From: Gramella sp. KN1008
GTDB taxonomy: Bacteria > Bacteroidota > Bacteroidia > Flavobacteriales > Flavobacteriaceae
NCBI RefSeq assembly: GCF_004332155.1
Contig: NZ_SJDV01000001.1
Span: 558,001 to 622,000, forward strand
DNA length: 64,000 bases
Reading direction: 5' to 3'
The position numbers and the translations under genes were made by a program. Of the stretch, positions 59,521 to 64,000 are shown one piece after another. A model generated the notes under the pieces. The model ran no database searches, had not been told where the DNA came from, and was given only the letters and a program-made list of their open reading frames with translations. Position 1 is the first letter of the stretch. Every line of letters begins with the position of its first letter.

Positions 59521-60520
59521 ATTTGTTCGAAGGAGCTTTCTCTTTTTTACTAAGATGGTCCATGATCATTTCAGCATGAATCCGGGAGTTCTCAATAAAC
59601 CATTTATGCGTTTCAATTCCACCACAAATTACACCCGCAAGAAAGATTCCCGGGACATTAGTTTCCATGGTTTCTTCATTATACTGTGGGATTTTACGGC
59701 CATCTGTCGATAAGTTAATGCCCATATCCTGGAGGAATCCAAAATTGGGGCGGTAACCTGTTAGAAGAAGCACGAAATCATTCTCAAGAATATCTTCTCC
59801 TTCAGGGGTTTCTATAACCACTTCATTATCCCTTATCTCTTTAAGATTTGAATTAAAATAGGCCTTGATGCTTCCCTCCTTAATTCTGTTAAGTATGTCT
59901 GGCCTTACCCAGTATTTTACCCTCTCCCCAATTTCAGGATTTCTCACTATCATCGTAACATCGCCCCCTTTTCTAAAGATCTCCAGCGCAGCGTCTACGG
60001 CCGAGTTACTGGCACCCACCACAATGGTTTTCTGAGTGGCATAGTAATGAGGGTCATTATAATAATGAGAGACTTTAGGGAGGTCTTCACCGGGTATCCC
60101 CAGATAATTAGGGATATCATAGAAGCCCGTCGCCACGATAACATTTTCAGCTGAATATTCAGCTTTGGTTGTTGTAATGAGATGTGTTTTATCGGGCTTT
60201 GTATTTACCGAAGTAACTTTTTCAAATAACTTTATATTAATCTTATTGGAGGTCGCAATTCTCCTGTAGTATTCCAGGGCTTCTCTCTTGCCGGGTTTGG
60301 GATTATTACTGATAAAAGGGATATTATCCAATTCCAGTTTTTCGGAAGTAGAGAAAAAAGTCATGTTGGTAGGGTAGTGGTAAAGAGAATTTACCAGACA
60401 ACCCTTTTCCAGGATTATATAGGAAAGCTTTTTCTTTTGGGCTTCCAGGGCACAGGCTATTCCAATGGGGCCCCCACCAATTATAACTAATTCGTATGTA
60501 TTATTCTCAGGAATTTGCAA
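59519..60520 (-). CDS. ypdA: YpdA-like FAD/NADPH disulfide reductase
   Basis: 333 residues. FAD motif ELVIIGGGPIGIACALEA, NADPH motif IVVGASNSAVDAALEIFR, and the conserved segments YHYPTNMTFFSTSEKLEL and GGIETHKWFIENSRIH of the YpdA/Bdr group. In Firmicutes this enzyme reduces bacillithiol disulfide. Whether this organism makes bacillithiol is unknown from the window. The start codon lies inside the end of rpe (14-nt overlap), so the two are co-transcribed. Confidence 0.85.
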   Translation of the reverse strand: MQIPENNTYELVIIGGGPIGIACALEAQKKKLSYIILEKGCLVNSLYHYPTNMTFFSTSEKLELDNIPFISNNPKPGKREALEYYRRIATSNKINIKLFEKVTSVNTKPDKTHLITTTKAEYSAENVIVATGFYDIPNYLGIPGEDLPKVSHYYNDPHYYATQKTIVVGASNSAVDAALEIFRKGGDVTMIVRNPEIGERVKYWVRPDILNRIKEGSIKAYFNSNLKEIRDNEVVIETPEGEDILENDFVLLLTGYRPNFGFLQDMGINLSTDGRKIPQYNEETMETNVPGIFLAGVICGGIETHKWFIENSRIHAEMIMDHLSKKEKAPSNK

Positions 60521-61169
60521 GCTGTTTAAGGTTTTTTATAGTTTGGGGCTGGTCTTTTGCTTTAAAGACAAAACTTCCGGCTACCAGTACATCGGCTCCT
60601 GCCTTTGAAAGTTGTGAAGCGTTCATATCGGTAACGCCTCCGTCGATCTCTATAAGGGTTTTGGCATTATTAATCGAAATTATCTCTTTTAGCCTTTGAA
60701 TCTTATTATATGTATGCTCAATAAAGCTCTGACCGCCAAACCCGGGATTTACACTCATTACAAGTACTACGTCGATATCATTGATAATATCTTTCAGTAA
60801 ATCCACACTGGTATGGGGATTTATGGCAACTCCGGCTTTCATACCTTCCGCTTTAATAGCCTGTAAAGTTCTGTGTAAATGAGTGCAGGCTTCATAATGT
60901 ACCGTAAGGATATCTGCACCTAATTCGGCAAAATCTTTAATATATCTGTCAGGATCAACGATCATTAAGTGAACATCAATCGTTTTCTCAGCATGTTTGC
61001 TAATGGCTTTTAAGACTGGCATTCCGTAAGAAATATTAGGGACGAATACACCATCCATGATATCAATATGAAACCAGTCGGCTTCGCTATTGTTAACCAT
61101 TTCCGTATCGCGCTGAAGATTCCCGAAATCGGCTGCGAGCATAGAAGGGGCGATCAATGTTTCTTTCAT
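60507..61169 (-). CDS. rpe: Ribulose-phosphate 3-epimerase
   Basis: 220 residues. LIAPSMLAADFGNL, WFHIDIMDGVFVPN, VMSVNPGFGGQSF and IEIDGGVT are the four barrel motifs with the metal-binding Asp/His residues. Interconverts ribulose-5-phosphate and xylulose-5-phosphate in the pentose phosphate pathway. Confidence 0.96.
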   Translation of the reverse strand: MKETLIAPSMLAADFGNLQRDTEMVNNSEADWFHIDIMDGVFVPNISYGMPVLKAISKHAEKTIDVHLMIVDPDRYIKDFAELGADILTVHYEACTHLHRTLQAIKAEGMKAGVAINPHTSVDLLKDIINDIDVVLVMSVNPGFGGQSFIEHTYNKIQRLKEIISINNAKTLIEIDGGVTDMNASQLSKAGADVLVAGSFVFKAKDQPQTIKNLKQLANS

Positions 61170-61224
61170 TTTTGCGTTGTTATGATTTGTGCAAAAATAG
61201 AAAGAAAATAGTGTTATCTATAAC

Positions 61225-61632
61225 TTAATATATAAAAGCCCTAAGCACATTTTCCACCGCCTGTTTGGTTTTTGGATCAAGAACTTCCAGATGGTGACGG
61301 TAATCCTGCATTTTTACAGGATTAAACTTAGTGGTTTCCGTAACCAAATCACTTCTGTATCCGTCAAAGGAAGGTTTGTGAATAGAGGTTTCAAATAGTT
61401 TTATGACATTGCTATGCCTTTTATCCCGTTTTATCCTCTCATATAGGGTCTTCACATCCTCTTTTACACCTTCAATCACCTGAAAAAAATTTCCTTCAGA
61501 ATATAAAAGAAGTCCGGTAATATCTTTCTTGTTGTTATTTTCCTCAGAATTGTTCAGAATTTCCTCAATTTCTTGGTCAGAAATTCCTTCTTTGGCAGTA
61601 CTTACATAACAGATGGCGTATCGCATAATCAC
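61225..61632 (-). CDS. BLUF-domain blue-light photosensor
   Basis: 135 residues, essentially only a BLUF domain. RYAICYVSTA has the flavin-contacting tyrosine, KDITGLLLYSEGNFFQVIEG the conserved Asn region and glutamine, and the ending is a short helical cap. It binds FAD and signals blue light by a hydrogen-bond switch around Tyr/Gln. With no attached output domain, it must act through a partner protein. Met1 or Met3 could be the start. No obvious partner is adjacent. Confidence 0.9.
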   Translation of the reverse strand: MIMRYAICYVSTAKEGISDQEIEEILNNSEENNNKKDITGLLLYSEGNFFQVIEGVKEDVKTLYERIKRDKRHSNVIKLFETSIHKPSFDGYRSDLVTETTKFNPVKMQDYRHHLEVLDPKTKQAVENVLRAFIY

Positions 61633-61716
61633 ATTTTAGAACGAATGATAGGAATATCAAGGTTCGTACTATGAAATTACACAAAAAACGAATGAAATAA
61701 GTTAAGATTATGAAAA

Positions 61717-61744
61717 GAAAAAACCCCGGTCATCACTCCGGGGT
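61717..61744 (-). terminator. Terminator of rpoD
   Basis: On the minus strand ACCCCGG / CCGGGGT closes an 8-nt loop, then TTTTTTT, about 80 nt after the rpoD stop. Confidence 0.8.
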
Positions 61745-61825
61745 CATTCATCAATCAAAAAACGAACAGTTATTTTCATGACGGTTCATCACGCCGCCAC
61801 TAAACTGTTGTTGCTTTAAATATCT

Positions 61826-62689
61826 TTAGCCAAGATACGTTTTTAAAATTTTACTCCTAGACGTATGCTTTAATCTTCTTATGGCTTTTTCTTTAATTTG
61901 TCTTACTCTTTCTCTTGTTAGATCAAAAGTCTCGCCAATCTCTTCTAAAGTCATAGGATGTTGGTCACCCAGGCCAAAATAAAGTCTTATTACATCGGCT
62001 TCTCTTGGAGTAAGGGTCTCTAAAGCACGTTCAATCTCTGTTCTGAGTGACTCATGCAATAGCTCCTTATCGGGATTTGGAGATTCCCCTGAGCGTAAAA
62101 CGTCATACAGGTTAGAATCTTCTCCTTCTACAAGAGGTGCATCCATAGATACATGACGGCCGGAGTTTTTCATAGACTCCTTTACATCATTAATCGTCAT
62201 ATCAAGTTCTTTCGCGATCTCTTCAGCGCTTGGCGGACGCTCGTGAGATTGCTCTAAAAATGCGAAAGTCTTATTAATCTTGTTTATTGAACCAATTTTG
62301 TTCAATGGTAAACGAACAATTCTGGATTGTTCAGCCAATGCCTGAAGGATACTTTGACGAATCCACCATACGGCATATGAAATAAATTTAAACCCACGGG
62401 TTTCATCAAAACGCTTTGCAGCTTTGATCAAACCTAAATTTCCTTCATTAATAAGATCAGGAAGGGTTAATCCCTGATTTTGATACTGTTTTGCTACAGA
62501 AACTACAAATCGAAGGTTCGCTTTTGTAAGTTTTTCTAATGCACGGTTATCACCGGCTTTGATCCTTTGCGCTAATTCTACCTCTTCATCAGCGGTGATC
62601 AGGTCTACTTTTCCAATTTCTTGCAAATACTTGTCTAACGAAGCGGTTTCACGATTTGTAACCTGCTTCGTAATCTTCAGTTGTCTCAT
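61826..62689 (-). CDS. rpoD: Primary RNA polymerase sigma factor RpoD
   Basis: 287 residues, the short primary sigma of Bacteroidota. It starts almost at region 1.2 ([20 protein letters not shown]) and lacks region 1.1 and the long non-conserved region. Regions 2.3-2.4 ([20 protein letters not shown]), 3 and 4 ([20 protein letters not shown]) are intact. It reads the TTTG / TAnnTTTG promoters seen through the window. Free-standing single-gene unit with its own terminator. Confidence 0.96.
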   Translation of the reverse strand: MRQLKITKQVTNRETASLDKYLQEIGKVDLITADEEVELAQRIKAGDNRALEKLTKANLRFVVSVAKQYQNQGLTLPDLINEGNLGLIKAAKRFDETRGFKFISYAVWWIRQSILQALAEQSRIVRLPLNKIGSINKINKTFAFLEQSHERPPSAEEIAKELDMTINDVKESMKNSGRHVSMDAPLVEGEDSNLYDVLRSGESPNPDKELLHESLRTEIERALETLTPREADVIRLYFGLGDQHPMTLEEIGETFDLTRERVRQIKEKAIRRLKHTSRSKILKTYLG

Positions 62690-62900
62690 CTATCTTCTAC
62701 TTGGATTTTAATGGTGCATAGTTCCTTGTACTAGATTATACGTAAGAAGTAATCAAAATGTTACAAAAATGATCAAGTTTTTTATCCAGGGACTAAATAA
62801 CCTCTCATTTTCTGGGTTAATTTGATGTTTCAAACTTATTCCGGGTCCCTTAGTCGGATGAATTTTCATTCCCTACAGTTAATATGGAATATTTTAAAAT

Positions 62901-62928
62901 AAAAAAGGGCCGCATCAGTGCGGCCCTT
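62901..62928 (-). terminator. Terminator of pnp
   Basis: On the minus strand GGGCCGCA / TGCGGCCC (with AA/TT extension) closes a 4-nt loop, then T6. Confidence 0.88.
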
Positions 62929-62952
62929 CCTTATTATATAAAACAAAAGGAA

Positions 62953-64000
62953 TTAATCCCTGTTTCTGTCTCCGCGATTCCTGTTATCACGGTTGCGATT
63001 GTCTTTGCTTCTGTCAGAATTTCGATTATCGCGATCACGATTATCACTTCTTTCTGGTCTTGGTAACAAAGCTTTTCTTGAAACCTTCTCTTTGCGTGTT
63101 TTTGGATCGATACCAAAATATTTAACATCGATTACGTCTCCAAGGTTAACAACATCGGTCACGTTGTTGGTCCTCTCCCATGCCAGTTCTGAGATATGAA
63201 GCAATACTTCATTTCCTGGGGCTTCCACAAATTCTACCACTGCACCAAAGTCAAGGATCTTGATCACTTTAACTTCATACACACTTCCTTTTTCAGGCTT
63301 AAAGGTGATGGAGTCTATTTTTGCAAGAACTTTATCGATGCCTTCCTGATCTGTACCAAGAATCTCCACGATACCTTCTTCGGTCACTGGATCTTCATTG
63401 ATAACGATCTCGGTTTTGGTTTCTTTTTGAAGTTCCTGGATAACTTTACCTCCAGGTCCAATAAGGGCGCCAATATACTCTCCCGGAATTCTTTGGGTAA
63501 TGATTTTAGGAGCGTGAGATTTTACAGCTTTTCCTGGCTCAGAAATGGTTTCTGTAAGTTTGTTCAGAATATGAAGTCGACCATCACGTGCCTGTTTAAG
63601 AGCATTCACAAGGATCTCGTAAGAAAGTCCTTTTATCTTGATATCCATCTGGCAGGCCGTGATACCATCTTCGGTTCCTGTAACTTTGAAATCCATATCA
63701 CCAAGATGATCTTCATCACCCAGAATGTCTGAAAGTACAGCATAATTATCACCATCAGAGATTAGCCCCATCGCAATACCTGAAACAGGTTTCTTCAACT
63801 GCACACCGGCATCCATCAGTGCCATAGTCCCTGCACAAACAGTGGCCATGGAAGATGATCCGTTAGATTCCAGTACTTCCGAAACTACTCTTACAGTATA
63901 TGGGCAGTCCTCAGGGATCATACCTTTAAGTGCACGTTGTGCTAGGTTCCCGTGACCAATCTCACGTCTTGAAGTTCCCCTGATAGGGTAGGCCTCACCT
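62953..64000 (-). CDS. pnp: Polyribonucleotide nucleotidyltransferase (3' part; runs off right edge)
   Basis: The reading frame continues upstream of the internal Met at 63921: the bases to the edge encode [20 protein letters not shown], an unmistakable PNPase segment, so the gene is truncated by the window, not started there. About 349 codons are visible: the second RNase PH domain, the KH domain ([20 protein letters not shown]), the S1 domain ([20 protein letters not shown]) and an Arg/Asn/Asp-rich tail with DNRNRD repeats. PNPase degrades RNA 3' to 5'. Confidence 0.96.
   Translation of the reverse strand, partial: GEAYPIRGTSRREIGHGNLAQRALKGMIPEDCPYTVRVVSEVLESNGSSSMATVCAGTMALMDAGVQLKKPVSGIAMGLISDGDNYAVLSDILGDEDHLGDMDFKVTGTEDGITACQMDIKIKGLSYEILVNALKQARDGRLHILNKLTETISEPGKAVKSHAPKIITQRIPGEYIGALIGPGGKVIQELQKETKTEIVINEDPVTEEGIVEILGTDQEGIDKVLAKIDSITFKPEKGSVYEVKVIKILDFGAVVEFVEAPGNEVLLHISELAWERTNNVTDVVNLGDVIDVKYFGIDPKTRKEKVSRKALLPRPERSDNRDRDNRNSDRSKDNRNRDNRNRGDRNRD

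Noticed and set aside
63196..63732. 178-codon plus-strand ORF across pnp
   Set aside because: Antisense to the KH/S1 part of pnp; rich in Phe and Leu as expected of a shadow frame, with no recognised motif.
62953..63921. pnp taken as starting at the Met at 63921
   Set aside because: The frame is open to the window edge and encodes a conserved PNPase segment upstream of that Met, so it is an internal residue.
1..64000. CRISPR arrays, prophage genes, transposases, rRNA operons
   Set aside because: No regularly spaced direct repeats, no integrase, transposase or capsid genes and no rRNA sequence were seen; the repeats found are hairpin elements.

Overview
The window is from a Bacteroidota genome, almost certainly a marine-type Flavobacteriaceae (Gramella/Christiangramia-like; the genus is a guess). 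The evidence is a SusC/SusD pair with surface lipoprotein glycosidases, a GldA gliding-motility ATPase, a short primary sigma factor without region 1.1, promoters of the form TTG-N17-21-TAnnTTTG, few Shine-Dalgarno sequences, and families of hairpin repeats between genes. Gene content is ordinary and I see no prophage, insertion sequence or CRISPR array.

Layout. 1-2.1 kb: 5' part of an acyl-CoA dehydrogenase, and metK behind a SAM-II-like leader. 2.4-9.3 kb: a methionine operon (metY, a MetX-aspartokinase-homoserine dehydrogenase fusion, a second transsulfuration enzyme, an Rrf2 regulator). 9.3-17.5 kb: sulfate assimilation (DUF2061 protein, CysH, CysD, CysN, sulfite reductase, two siroheme enzymes, a ferredoxin-NADP reductase-like flavoprotein). 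17.6-18.6 kb: AHSA1 and OsmC proteins. 18.7-23.7 kb: SAM-I riboswitch, metH split into two proteins, metF. 23.8-26.5 kb: PagL-like protein, adhesin-like lipoprotein, GldA. 26.7-30.8 kb: phenylalanine/tyrosine operon. 30.9-37.5 kb: housekeeping genes (rsgA, dtd, MazG-like, aroA, queA, rlmN, polyprenyl synthase). 37.5-38.1 kb: two paralogous acidic lipoproteins. 38.4-58.2 kb: a polysaccharide utilisation locus (sulfatase, membrane-anchored LuxR-type regulator, SusC, SusD, two GH144-like enzymes, esterase, GH3; then GH2, PHP phosphoesterase and esterase on the other strand). 58.3-64 kb: yqeY, tRNA-Arg, a hypothetical gene, ypdA, rpe, a BLUF photosensor, rpoD and the 3' part of pnp.

The most interesting content is regulatory and lies in short non-annotated stretches. 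Four tiny ORFs sit just upstream of intrinsic terminators: two in tandem before metY (23 and 32 codons, packed with Met and Cys codons), one before sulfite reductase (15 codons, Met-Cys-Met-Cys), and one before pheA (25 codons, with a run of Phe and Tyr codons). In all four, a segment 4-12 nt after the last sensed codon is complementary to the rising arm or loop of the following terminator, the geometry expected of ribosome-mediated transcription attenuation. metK (SAM-II-like) and metH (SAM-I) instead appear to be controlled by riboswitches. One small region therefore seems to sense Met/Cys supply by leader-peptide translation and SAM by two aptamer classes.

How the genes work together: CysDN activates sulfate, CysH and the siroheme sulfite reductase make sulfide, and MetY or its paralogue joins sulfide to activated homoserine made from aspartate by the trifunctional fusion. 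Split MetH and MetF then make methionine, and MetK makes SAM. The polysaccharide locus looks built for a beta-glucan, most likely beta-1,2-glucan judging by the GH144-like/GH3 pair, with esterases, a sulfatase and a periplasmic PHP phosphoesterase that could remove substituents.
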